From Hericium rajendrae (Eukaryota; Basidiomycota; Agaricomycetes; Russulales; Hericiaceae): a stretch of 64,000 nucleotides of DNA. The translations under genes and the position numbers were made by a program. A model generated the notes under the pieces. The model did not search any database. It had not been told where the DNA came from and saw nothing but the letters and a program-made list of their open reading frames with translations. Position 1 is the stretch's first letter; the number at the start of each line of letters is the position of its first letter. Below, piece by piece: positions 9,360-20,972 of this stretch. The stretch is taken from positions 62,001 through 126,000 of the forward strand of contig CM065890.1 in NCBI GenBank assembly GCA_033439255.1, given 5' to 3'.

Positions 9360-12348
9360 TCAGAAGGCTATTTCATTGGCATGATGATCAGAGAACTTGT
9401 TTACATAGTATGTATAGAAGGCATCTAAGGAATAAGTATATTCAAAGTCAAAAGGAAGAAACTCTTCTCCAAAAACAGGCATCAAGTGAGCTCCTCGCAA
9501 AATTGTGTCAACATGAATTACTGAACGAATATTCTTGCCATCTTCATCAACTTCTCGCTCTACAACCCACATTTTAGTATTAGGATCTGGCTGATCTCCA
9601 ATGGGAATAAACCACTCTATATATGCACAAGGATATATGACAGTGTTATGTTTGAATGAAAAAAAACATCAGAACTCGTCCCACATAAAGTCCTTGCATT
9701 CCTGGCAACTCTGGATTATTTTCAACAAAAACACAATCTCGACGTGCAGGTCCATGTCTCCACTCAGGTGTAGATCGAATACGATGACGATGCATATTTG
9801 TAAGCCCTGATAAATCACTTGGAGAATGATACACAGCAATTGCAGAGTGAAAAATATCAATTGTGTATGGTGCACGAGGAAGTTGAGACTCTTTAACATT
9901 TGCTGATGAATGATCAGGATGAAGTTGTTCATATAAAAACCATTGAATCATCTTTGACAGCTCAGGATACTCCAAATAAGTTTCAAGCTTATAAAGCTGT
10001 CGAGGATATTTGGATGCTCATGTTTTGGCTAGGGAAACACTTGCCATATACTCTGGCACATTATGAGCAGGTGCTCCATCCACATGATGTTTTGTAGCTC
10101 TCCTAGTATCCTCATTATTCTCATCTTCATCATCAAATTCAATCTCATCTTCAAAGTCTGAATCAGATTTAGAATCATCAGAATCTGAGTCAAATTTGAC
10201 CTCAACAAGATCTAGGGGCAAATCAAGCATGCCACGAGCAACAAAGTCATTTTTGGCTGCAGCCAATTTATCAAGTCTCTGATTTGTGAGCAGCATCTGA
10301 CCCAGTGCATTAAATCTACTAGAGCGTCGCCATGGCTCTTTTACAGCTTTGATGTGTTTGGCCTCAGTTATAGATGTGCAAAGTCCATTTGGCACACCAA
10401 ACAGCTGAATAAGTTCAATATAATGCATCAGAGCATGCTGTTTTGGCAGAGAAAATCCTTTGCGAACTTCAACATCTTTGAAAATAACTCGCTCTTTATG
10501 AAATTCTTCAAGTGCAGCTTCCATAGCATTTAATGTAGTCTCATCAATAACAGACCTTCGTGCAAGGTAGCAGAACTCCATAAATGCAGCAAGAGCTCGG
10601 ACCATCTGATCTGGAACATGCCCTTGAATTGCAGGCAGCCACACTTTCATTAAAGCTTTAGAGTCATCACCAGTCCACTGCTGAAAACCACGTCCATCAG
10701 GAAATCGACGCAACTCTGGAAATGAAGGAGCAGCAGCAACCCTCCTATCAATATCTGCCATAATTTCAGTAGCACGACCTGGTCCATGTTCTTTGATCAA
10801 ATAGTCTTCAACCCAAGCCACTAAATGATCTTTGAAAACACCTTTGATCACTTGATGCAAAAGATCAAATACAATAAGCTCATGAATATCAGCTCGAGGA
10901 AAATAATATGTGAATGGCTAAAAAATAAAATTAGAACAAGTCTTTTTGTTTTGGTTGACAGAACTTACCATAATATTAGGAACTATGCCATAGTCATCCC
11001 ACAGTTTTCCTGCCTTAGTACCCTTATTTATCAAGGATTCTGTATGTGTATGACTTCGGGTTTCTCCACCATTATCTAGATCATTTGGTCGAGCCAAGCA
11101 TTTTGGACACTGTTTTGAAACAATACATGATATCAATACTTGTTCTGGATAATCTCCAATATAAGGTCCAAGACCATAGACTGCACGACGAAGATGTCCA
11201 TCAGGACAGCGAACAATCTCTGGAGTAGTCATGCCAGGACGCAAATGTTCAAGAATTGTACGCAAAGACTGATGTATCAAATGTCTACGAAATCTACAAA
11301 AAGCTGCCTGATTTTGAAATTTTCTATCTATCTTTCCAAGAGACAAGAATCCTAAGATGCTCACAGCATTTCGATGGGCTCGACAAACATTATTATGCAC
11401 ATTTCCAGGTGACATATATAGTGGCCAAAATTCAGTATGTCCCATAGCAACAGAAACAGTAGTCTTGTCACTGCCCAAGATTACTGACACAAACATAGCT
11501 CCTTTATTTGTTGGATCTTCAGCCACAATTGTATCAGCCTGCTTCCATGACCAATCTCCAGTCATAAAGTCTGTCCACTGTCGTTCACTATTTTCTTTGA
11601 ACTCTTGTCTTGGAGCATAGTCAAATTCTCCAGCAAAGTCAGGATTTTTTAGCTGGTTATGTATAAGTGTGCGTGGATTGCGATACCAGACTTCAAATTC
11701 TTTTGACATCCATGCAGGTGGTTTTTTAGGTAGCTTGCCATTGTATTTTACTGAAAAACACAGCCATTCAGCATCTCCATGCTTAATTGAATCAAGCACT
11801 GCATGAAGATCATCTTTATTTGCATATGGATATGCTTTGGTTGTTTTTGCCCAGAGTCCCATAAGACGATTGAATTTTTTCTCAGAAACTGGCATCTCTC
11901 GAAATAGCAAATCTGCAGCCTCAAATTCAACTCGATTTCGAAATGGAGACCAATCATTTGAATCAGGAATATCCTTTGGATGTGGAGCTGCACCATCATC
12001 AAGATAATTTCCAGTATTATCACAAGGTCTCCCATTTAGATTTGGATGCATCATATTTTTTGTGCCAGGCTGTGCATTTGAACTCTCTGCATCATTATCA
12101 TGTTCACCATAATGTGGATCAGCATCAAACATATTTGGCTGCTCATATTGTGGTGATTTTGGATCAGTTGGAGCTGTAGGTGGATGGTAAGGTCCCTCTG
12201 CAGATCTATGCAAGTCAGGATGTATTGCATCTATATGCTGTCTCAAGCCTCTAGCACTGATAAAGCCACGTCGACATCTAGTACCCACAGGCTGTGGACA
12301 TATATATGTACAGCATTTATATGATTTTTGATCTGAAGGAGGTGCCAT
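9360..12348 (-). pseudogene. P2 Plavaka transposase, two exons, inactivated
   Basis: Exon 1 is 12348-10969, the intron 10968-10918 (GTAAGT...TAG), exon 2 10917-9360. The start is taken at MAPP, aligned in all copies. Visible parts: a C2H2 finger (C-x7-C then H-x4-H, residues ~15-45), the HPNLNGRPCD motif, FRNRVEFEAADLLFRE, DFMTGDWSWKQAD, ILGSDKT, GNVHNNVCRAHRNAV, RPGMTTPEIV, a CPKC cysteine pair, QWTGDDSKALMKV, SITEAKHIKAVKEPWRRSS, an acidic D/E/S block, and a C-terminal segment ending NKFSDHHANEIAF. The acidic residues of GSDKT, IGDYPEQ and SITEAK are candidate catalytic positions (inference). An in-frame TGA at 10020-10018 replaces the CGA of P3, and one extra A in a run near 9659-9666 shifts the frame, so it is dead as read. 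Confidence 0.9.
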
Positions 12349-13307
12349 TGGTATAGCCAATAATATAGAACAGTTATGCAACTCCAAGTATATTTTTTGT
12401 AGTCAGAGACTGCTCTGCTAAACACACAGCTGTCAAATATCCTAGAATGACAGAATTATGATGCAGTGTAGATCTCAGAGTCTAGCCCAATAGCTCAGAT
12501 GCACAGTATTTCAGGTTACAACTGACTATGCAGTGCATCAGAAACCCTACAAACTATCTTATAAAATCTTATAAAATCTGATTGAAATCTGAAGAAACTG
12601 GTAGCAACATTCAGATTCATCAGGTAGTCAGACACCTAAGACAGGTGTCATCTGTCAGAAATAATCAGAAATAACTTATAAGATTTCAGATTTATAAGAA
12701 CAATCAGATACAATCAGATACATCAGACACAGCAGAAAGTTTGTAGGGTTTCTGATGTGTGAAGTTCTCAGTCTGCAAAGGGCTTCGTAAAAATGCACAA
12801 GAATATATCAAAGACCAAGTGCGTGTGATGTATAGTCAAAGACCAAGTGTGCAATAATATATCCCAAGACTAATTGCATAGGCACATGCAAACAGACCGA
12901 GTATGCGTGAGTATATCTGTGCGTGATATGTCAAAGACCAGGTGCAGGGAGAAGTGTACAAGTCGTAGTTGCCAAAGCTCAAGGTGGGTCCCGAAACAAG
13001 ACAGACTAGATATGGAGAAGCCTCAAGGTGTAAAGAAATGCAGGCAAAATAGATGTTGGTTGGGCAGAGAAAGGACTAGTTGGGATAGCCATAGCACGAG
13101 CAAGAACACTGAAGTCCAAGAGAGCAAAAGCCTTGATGAAACGTGCAAGGCAAAATGTCACGTGGTACAAGTGAGATGCAGCGGCAGCACAAGCGAGACG
13201 GGTTGTTGCTTGCCACCTAGTTCACTCCGCTGTCCTGCTAAGTCCACTCCATTGACCTCGTAGGACTCCTTTGTCTTGCTATTCTCTCTTTCGTTGTTCC
13301 TGCAGAC
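12349..13307. promoter_or_regulatory. P2 central bidirectional promoter region
   Basis: This is the gap between the divergent start codons of the P2 transposase and partner gene. It holds MITE A2 and three copies of a CAAAGACCAAGTG-like word near 12809, 12837 and 12931. No convincing TATA box could be fixed for either gene. Promoter function is inferred from the divergent layout, which is the same in P1, P3, P4 and P6. Confidence 0.5.
12536..12757. mobile_element. A2: 222-bp MITE, family A
   Basis: It has the same termini and length as A1, with about one base difference. The duplication is TG (12534-12535 and 12758-12759). It sits upstream of the P2 transposase start, in the shared promoter region, where it could affect expression of either gene. 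Confidence 0.9.
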
Positions 13308-16300
13308 ATGCCACCAAAACCTCGTCGGCTGACTTCACAACAGGAGAAACAAGGTACTCACCAAGGATCTTCCAATGCCACGGTGGACAATGGGAAGAAG
13401 AGACGGTGGACTACCGAGGAGCAAATGGCCGACAAAGCTGCCCAGAAGGCCGCGGAGACAGCAGTGCATGCTCGCAAGAAACAGCGTGCGTGCGAGGAGC
13501 ACAATTCGGAGCCAGACATGTCGACACGGTCCCTAGTCAACGTTGATGACGAGGACCAACCTGCAGACACAGGTAAGTGACTTTATCGAACCTAAAATGT
13601 ACATATACTCACTACTGAATTAAACACACAGTGGTGTCTTCCAAGTCCAGCGCGAGAAGTCGTGGGCCTGCTCGAACAAACCCCGAGGTTGTGATCAGCA
13701 CCTCATCTCAAACTTCAAAGGCAAAACGCATACGTACGGAAGTCGAGACCGAGGCAGAAGATGCCCCGCAGGAAGAAGGCCGTAAACAGCACAAGTCAAC
13801 TGAAGGAAATGTGCTTGAGGGCGAAGCTGCTGTGCCCAAAGGCGGGCGTGGTCATCCAGCTCGACAGTCGGATACCACGGATGGAGGAAAGGCGACGAAA
13901 CAAGGAGGTGCGATGGAGGAAGGAGATGCGACGCTGCTCGAGCAAGATAACGGTAAGTTTCAAATCATTCACAAGATAGAATAGTACGACTCACCTTATG
14001 TGACAGAACTTATATGCACCCCTGTGCGTGGCTGTTCTAAGGCTGCACGACTAGATACCCAGCTGCTCGAGAACGAGCAGGGTCAAGATCAGGAAGGTGA
14101 GACAGATTTGTTCCATCGCCCAGAATGAACACTCAAACTCACCTTGTTGACAGAATCCCGACCCTCCCGCAAGTCCGATCGAGGCGATCGACCTGCTACG
14201 CATGCCCACTTGAAGGCTCGACAATCGGAGATGATGCTGCGTGAGAACGAACAGTGTCAAGTTGATGGTCAGTCCAAGCTTGCCTCATCGCTAAGAATCA
14301 GGACTAAAACTCACTTTATTGACAGTATCCGGCCCCTCTCGCAAGTCTGATCACCGAAAAGAGCTCCAAGGTCGTGAAGACTTGAAGAAAGGCAAGCAGA
14401 GAGAGACGAACGAGTCAGTTCGTGACACAGACGCCAAGTTTGAAGGCGCGGGGGCGATTGAGTATGACCAGGAAGAAGCAGATGATGGTAATGTCGGAGA
14501 TAGCGAACGTGACGCGCAAGAGGGGGGCAGAATGTCAGAAACGGGCAAGACGAAGGCGAAACGAGTGAGTTTCAAGGATGGAGGAGCGTCAGACAAAAGG
14601 TAAGTTTTCCTTATCGATTGCGAGCGCCTGTGCTGCCAGAACGAGCGCCCACATCAGGAACCCTTTCAGTCTTCTTAGTGACCTTGTTGGTCTGGTTTGG
14701 GTCTGGTGGATCTGGTTTTTGTCTGGTTTGTCTGGTTTTCATCTGAATTGATAGAAAACCAGACAAACCAGATGAAAACCAGACAAACCAGACAAAAACC
14801 AGATTCACCAGATCCAAACCAGACCAACAAGGTCACTAAGAAGACTGAAAGGGTTCCTGATGCATGTCAGAACGAGCGCCCGTATCTGTTGGTTCACGGG
14901 CATGCCTTGCGCACACGTCTTGCACGTCTTATCTCACACTGAGCCCATCTCTGTCTACTTTGACTGTATTCTTTTGTCCTATGCTTACAACTTTACCTTC
15001 AAGATCTCGCGGTATTTGTCCCGATTGGCAGTCCAAACTGCCTGGGGCCTCGAAGACCTCAACCTCCATCACACCTCGACGTTCCGGCAATCCGAAAACG
15101 ATTTCCAGCATGCGTTCTGGCCAAGCGAAACCCGGAGGTCGTAAGAACATCGAGCAGCAAGAGTTGGCCGATGATTCGGAGGGTGAGGATGACACGTTGG
15201 AAGTGATGTTGATAGGAGCCGAGCCGCGATTGAAGGTACGTCGTTGTTTTTTTTCTCTTGTGATGTCTTCTAACGAGTTTTCTTTCTGTCCATCTTCGGT
15301 CACTCTTGTCGCCATAGATCCAGGACAATGTGCAGATTATTCACAAGATAACTCAAGCCCCCGATTCATCCAGCAAGACAAAGGTATGTTGTAACTCTTG
15401 CAATTTTGAATGTTTCGTGTGCTAACTTCTCATTGTCTCATTCCTCGTATACCGCACTTTCTTATAGGTTCAAACTCCATCCCAAAGTGTTCAAGCCTCA
15501 AACTCTTCAAGTGGATCCTCTCGGAAGCTACAGGTATGTTGTATCTCGCATTTTCAGACGTTTCGTGTGCTAACTATCTAATCATCTCATCCTTCGTGTC
15601 CCGCACCTCTTACAGGCCAAGCCCCCCTCCGAAGCCATTTAGGCCTCAAAGTCTTCGGGGGAGTCCTCTCAGAAACCCCAGGTACGTGTTCTGCCTTTCC
15701 ACTTTGTTTCATTCGTGCTTCATCCGCTAACGCTAACTCCTTCCATTACACGCGTCGTATTTTGCATGTTCTGCAGGTGAAACCCTCGTCATAGAAGTCC
15801 AAGGTATGTAGTGTGGTTGTTCTTTTTGTTATGTTCTTTGCTGGCTAATAGTTTGTTATTCCAGAAATCCCCCGCAACACTTGTAAAGAAGCAGGAGACG
15901 ATGTCGAACAAGGCGTTTGGGAAACAGGTACATTGTATCTATTTGCCATTGTAACAACATTCTGACTAGCTACTTCTATATAGAAGGCCTTCCCTATTTC
16001 CTCGTCTACCCCCACCACGCCTACCCCCGAGCCAAGCACCAGCAAGGTGGACCATGATGACATGCTTACAGAGGCCGGTGCCCCTGCAGACTCAGACTGG
16101 GACAGCCCGGATACGAGCACGGCGAAGGCGGAAAAGTATCTCAAGTCTGGTGCGAAGGCCATCACAGAACCCGCGAGCGATGAGGATGCCAGCGCAACCG
16201 AGCCCGATGTCGACCTGGAATGGCAAGTCGTGCCAGTTGGTCCCGACGGAAGTGTTCTCAAGTTCGAGTCGGACCCAGAGGAACAAGATGTGCACGATGG

Positions 16301-17811
16301 TGAGGACATAGAGCCAGAGCTGGAAGGCCAAGGTGATGAGGATGGCGAGGAGGGTAGCCAGACCGAATCCGATGTCGAGTGGGATACATATGTTCAACAG
16401 GGCATGCAAGGTGTTCAAGGTGAGCAAGACAGGCAAGATGTGCAAGACGAGGAGGACGACGGGGATGCCAGCAAGGCCGAATCTGATATTGAGGCCGAAG
16501 ACATACCTGCAACACCGGCCTCTATTAACAAGATACCATCACGCACCATGTCAATCTCCAGGACTCCATCAAGCTCCAAGGCACTGTCTGGTGCCCGTAC
16601 GCCAGGCAAAGTGGTATACGTTTTTATCTTTCATCATTTATTATTACTGACTTGTATTCTTTTGTTATTGCAGAGCCGTACTCCATCTGCCGCAACCGTG
16701 CATAATTATTTACTATATTCTTGTGTGATACTAACTTCTCTTAATCTTAAGGATGCTTCGGAGATTTCAACATCCAGTCGCAGTCGTGTCACTGCCAGCA
16801 ACGATGATGCGCCCGTGGATTTGGACCAGTGGAAGACCTGGTTCATTCCATTGTGGCGCGATATGCTCGGCACCTTTCCTGATCCCTTCGACTCTGATCA
16901 TGTGGTTGCTGACATCCAAGGTCTCTATGATCAGTGCTTTCCTAGCACCCCCCATGACTTTTCTGTGAAGGGGGACCTTGCTTTCCTTTTGGTAAGTCTT
17001 ATCATTTGTCATTTTCTTTCGATAATTATTTTCTGCAGGTTAAGCAGCGCACTTATGACTGGAGGAAGCCATTTGCTCCTATCACTGAGCTGGTTGTTGG
17101 CAAGTACCTGCCAAAGCACGAGATCACTTTGAAGACATTCAAGAGGGGTGAGAGGCATGAGCAGGACCGTATACTTGCTTGTGTCCGCTTTCACCTTGGT
17201 CGGAAGCCTGAGTGCCGCACAAGGGCTGATCAGGATGAAGCCACTAATACTGGAACATATCCCTTCATTTTTGAGACCTTCAAGAAGGTTGATGGTGCAG
17301 CCCCAGTATGTTCTTTCTTGTTTCTATTTCTTTTATTGACAAGTTTTGTAGGTTCATTCTGGTATGTTTAGAAACTCTATGATCATCAAAACTCTTGCCT
17401 TTGCCCATCTGGTTCCTATCTCCCATCTTCCTGCTGCCTCTAGGACAAATAAGTGGCCTAAGGCTGCTCTCTGCCTGGCTGTAGTTGCTGTGAGTACTTT
17501 TGATTTTTGTTGTTGTTGTTGCTAACTTTGTGCAGGTCGAGCATGCCTTGTTCAACCTCTTGCCTCCAGAGGAAGCTCCTCAAAGCATTATTGAGGATCA
17601 GAGGTTCAGCTCTAGCAATTGGGGAGCTGCTTCTCGCCACTACATGAAGGCGATTGATGCTCTTTCTGATCAGAAGTGGGAGTTGATCATGGAGTTGGCT
17701 GAGACAGCCTGTGCTTCCAAGCGTAAGAAGCATCCTCAGACTGAGTCTGGTGTTTTGGATGCAGGTGCTCGTTGCCGGACAGGACTTGTGGATTATTTGT
17801 CTGATGATTAA
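13308..17811 (+). CDS. P2 partner protein (basic N-terminus, acidic repeats, DUF6532-like C-terminus), many exons
   Basis: Exons that could be fixed: 13308-13572, 13632-13952, 14007-14096, 14154-14267, 14326-14599 and 15004-15235; then a run of micro-exons to about 15930; about 15984-16614; a short SRTPSA exon near 16677; about 16752-16991; 17039-17307; about 17352-17490; and about 17537-17811. Modules: KKRRWTTEEQMA (start), RTNPEVVIST, repeated LLE.E/D.. exons, KRVSFKD, CPDWQSKLPG, an acidic D/E block (16050-16500), then the conserved domain (LDQWKTWFIPLWRDML, RTYDWRKPF, MFRNSMIIKTLAFAH, FSSSNWGAASRHYMK). There is no signal peptide or membrane segment; a nuclear location is inferred. No inactivating change was noticed, but not every junction was checked. 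It diverges from the transposase. The DUF6532 match is from memory; the function is unknown. Confidence 0.72.
14652..14862. mobile_element. B1: 211-bp hairpin MITE, family B
   Basis: The ends are CATCAGGAACCCTTTCAGTC and the inverted match, with a CA duplication (14650-14651 and 14863-14864). The two arms of about 94 bp are complementary with about two mismatches, so nearly the whole element folds into one hairpin. It lies in the intron between the KRVSFKD and CPDWQSK exons of the P2 partner gene, so splicing may remove it. Confidence 0.93.
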
Positions 17812-19182
17812 GAGTTTGTATTTCTTTTCTCTTCTTGCATAATAATCTGACTTCATTTTTTAGAGCTTGAATGATATCCATATAGTTTGTGTTTTGTTCT
17901 TTTAACTTTGAGTCTGCTCTGATTTAATTTCAAATAGAATCTGACTTGTCTACATTTGTCTGAGTTTGTACTTTGTCTGATTTTTCTCTGAGCTGACTTC
18001 TAACTTTGATCTTTTTCTTATGAACAGGATTTGATGCCTCTGAATTTTGTTTGAGTATGTCTGATCTTGTCTGATATTGGTCTGAGCTGACTTCTCATCT
18101 AGTTTTCCTCTCCTAATACATCTCATGTTTTAATGACTTTTAATGCTTTACATTTACTGTCAAATCCCTTTCACCTATGGCCTACCTTTTTGGGTTTATG
18201 CTGTATTGGGTGTTTTAGTCGTTTTACCTGCTTAATTTCAGAATGCAGTGGTTCTGATAATTTGGTGTGATTCTGAGTATCTGAATACTGGCTGGAAGGT
18301 CTAGTTGTAAGCTAAAAGCTCTGCTAATTATTCTGAAAATACAACTGAGTTGTTTTGACTTAAGTCTGAACTAGACTGACTTATATCTTGCAGAAGATGA
18401 AATATATTTGAATTGGCTCTGATGAGTCTGACATAGTCTGAAATTTATCTTATAAAATTTTAAGATGCCTAAATGAGTCTGATACCATTAGAATTTTAAC
18501 TTATAACACTCAAGAATATCTTATTGATCTCATAATACTTCAACCAAGGCAAATATCAATATAGACTCTACTTCAAAATTAGCTCTAATGAGTCTGAGAT
18601 ATTCTGTAAACTTTTGAAATGTCTGAATTAACTCTAATGGATCTAATTTTTCAACTTGAAAGACTCTGAAATGTCTAACTAATCTGATAGCATTTTACTT
18701 GAGTCAAATATCAACATAGACTTTAACCTTGACAAGTCAAAAATGCTAAAACTTGTTTGTATAACAGTAAAATTTTATCAAAGTGACTGACATTAGATTA
18801 AATTCTGACAATCAGACCAAACTCTGATATCAAACCAAATTCTGACATTAGACTAATAAATCTGATGTCAGACATTTTCTGATTGTTAGATAATTTCTGA
18901 CATCATCAGAAAATCTCTAACTATTAGATAGTTTCTGACTGTCAGACAATTTCTGACTATCAGAGATTGTCTAATGCTATCAGAATTTATCTGACATCAG
19001 ACTCTTGATCTGAGAGTCAGACTTTGATCTGATAACAGATCATTTTTTCTAATATGATCTGATGTGATCTGAAAAACAGCACCCTAAATGACAGTCCTGA
19101 TAGAAATCAGACAAAATCAGATAAAATTAGACTATTTTTAGACCATTTTCAGACCAATCAGGAAATTTGAGGTTTACTGATG
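17812..19182. repeat. P2 partner-side subterminal region
   Basis: There is no gene. An A/T-rich 3' flank is followed by dense TCTGA/CAGAC words and ends GGTTTACTGATG. From about 18780 to 19080, alternating phrases such as TCTGACATTAGAC and TCTGACTATCAGA form many short interleaved inverted repeats. Confidence 0.8.
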
Positions 19183-19611
19183 CACCTTCTGTGTCCTCAG
19201 GTATCTCAACCTCCTCCTGACGACGTCTAGGTGTCTTTCGACCCTTGGACTTTGTCGTCGAAGTGTCTGGTTCGCATACATAATCGAATAGTTGAGTAAG
19301 CTAATACACAAAGACTAGTGCATGTGCTCACCTTCTGTGTCCATAGGTATCTCAGCATCAGTGGGACCATTGTCAACGTCACCACGTCGACGTTTCGATC
19401 CGGCAGGCTGCGACTGGGAGGTCTCACACGCACTCTGTGACTTACGAGTAAGTACAGCCGCGTCGTGGGCTGCTTTCTCCGTAGCTTCATCGGCCATCTG
19501 CTCTTCAGCAGTACGCCGTCTCTTCTTTCTATACTCTGCAAAAGTCGGACAGTCTCGGTGAGTGTTCTTATCATTTCCTTGAGCCGTTGACTTACGAATC
19601 TTGGGTGGCAT
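19183..19611 (-). pseudogene. P1 partner gene, 5' exons
   Basis: The start codon is at 19611 (MPPKIRKS). Exon 1 encodes a basic KKRRRTAEEQMADEA motif and SKRRRGD and ends near 19334 at GAAG/GTGAGC. The next exon (~19254-19183, KSKGRKTPRRRQEEV) is cut by P2. Across P2, the sequence below 7302 reads AVKEADADTTND. The upstream frame (MTSLVPLV...) is not conserved in other copies, so the MPPK start is preferred. The gene diverges from the P1 transposase at 20415. Confidence 0.75.
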
Positions 19612-20414
19612 TGATGCAGTAGACAAGAGCAAGGAGGTAAAGCGAGGGAATAGAAACGGTATCAGGACACCAGCGAGGACAAGCAAGACAAGTGGAACGA
19701 GACTTGTCATCTCACCACAACACAGCTCTCACGTGAGTCCTCGGCTCTCACCTCCAGCGCTGCCTCTCCGTCTTCGTGAGCCACACAAGCATTGCCTTCA
19801 ATATATTCTACCTCTGCCATCTTGCATCTCATCAATATCATCTTCATGTTATCCTCTGGACCTTGTATTCTTGATATCAATCCCCTTCACTCTTGTGCCT
19901 GCCCTCTTGCTCTGTTTCTGTTCTTTCGCGTGTTTGCTGCCTTGTTATTTGTCCATTTCTCATTCTGAGTCTCCTCAAGCCACAGCCTTCAACCGATATC
20001 ACTTGCTAGCACTTGCGCGTCTCTACGTGTTGCTCATACACTCTAGTCTGTTCTGTTTTGGGTTGACATTATCTTCCTGCCCGCTTCACAATCCTTGGTG
20101 TAGGACAAATTCCCACTTTGAACCTTGCATTACACTTGTGTGCTACGTGATCTTTGGTGACCCTGTGTCTTGATATCTCTCGAGTCTGCACACTGCTCAT
20201 TAGCTCTCCAAGTCTTTTGGCTCTGTGTTAGACCTTTGCACATATCATATACTTTCTGCAAAAATTGTGCAGCTTCAAGCTTAATTGATTTTTGATTTTT
20301 ACTGCTTTGTGACTTGAAACACTGTGGCATTATTCTGTGCATTTGGGCTACATCTAAAGAAACATCTTTCAGTGATAACTATATTTAAAGACAGTGATCT
20401 CATTGGTTGCACAG
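19612..20414. promoter_or_regulatory. P1 central bidirectional promoter region
   Basis: This ~800-bp gap lies between the divergent starts of the P1 partner gene and transposase and is CT-rich on the plus strand. No tandem array like that of P4/P6 and no clear TATA box was seen. Promoter function is inferred from position only. Confidence 0.45.
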
Positions 20415-20761
20415 ATGGCACCTCTGAGACGAAAACTCTATAAACCTCACACATATTTCTGTCCAAAACCTATGGGTTCTAGGTGTCGAAATGGATTTAT
20501 AAGTGCTGGTGGCTTGGCTCGGCATATAGATGCAGTACATCCAGACTTGCACAGAGACGAAATTTTGGCAGAGTCTTATCTTCCAGCTTTAGCTCCACCT
20601 TGAGCTTCAACTCATGCGCCATCTCCAGAACAGCCAGATATATTTTATGCTGATCCACATTATGGTGAAAGCAATAATGGAGAAAATTTAGAGGCACAAC
20701 ATGGTACTAAAAATATAGTGCATCCAGATCTGAATGGAAGACCATGTGATAATGCTGACAA

Positions 20762-20972
20762 CATCAGGAACCCTTTCAGTCTTCTTAGTGACCTTGTTGG
20801 TCTGGTTTGGGTCTGGTGGATCTGGTTTGGGTCTGGTTTGTCTGGTTTTCATCTGAATTGATAGAAAACCAGACAAACCAGATGAAAACCAGACAAACCA
20901 GACAAAAACCAGATTCACCAGATCCAAACCAGACCAACAAGGTCACTAAGAAGACTGAAAGGGTTCCTGATG
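20762..20972. mobile_element. B2: 211-bp hairpin MITE, family B
   Basis: It has the same ends and hairpin as B1, with an AA duplication (20760-20761 and 20973-20974). The uninterrupted codons are visible in P2 near 12000-12010. It sits in exon 1 of the P1 transposase, between the RPCD and NYLDD motifs. Confidence 0.93.

Larger units (their letters stand above)
7303..19182 (+). mobile_element. P2: Plavaka-type two-gene transposon nested in P1
   Basis: The left end is CATCAGCAAAGGCTAAATTT; the right end reverse-complements to CATCAGTAAACCTCAAATTT. These are inverted repeats matching at most of 31 positions. It carries a minus-strand transposase (9360-12348) and a plus-strand partner gene (13308-17811), divergent. 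It is 11,880 bp long, about 11.2 kb without A2, B1 and C. The flanks are TG on the left and CA on the right, so no matching 2-bp duplication is seen; a CG duplication deaminated on opposite strands would explain this, but it is unproven. It belongs to the beta subfamily with P3. It lies within the P1 partner gene. Confidence 0.88.

Noticed and set aside
14611-14942. Hydrophobic frames (VWFVWFSS type) resembling small membrane proteins, also at B2-B5
   Set aside because: They are translations of the family B hairpin arms and appear on both strands wherever a B element lies.
7303-19182. Helitron
   Set aside because: The elements have inverted terminal repeats and their family makes 2-bp duplications; no Rep/helicase protein is present.
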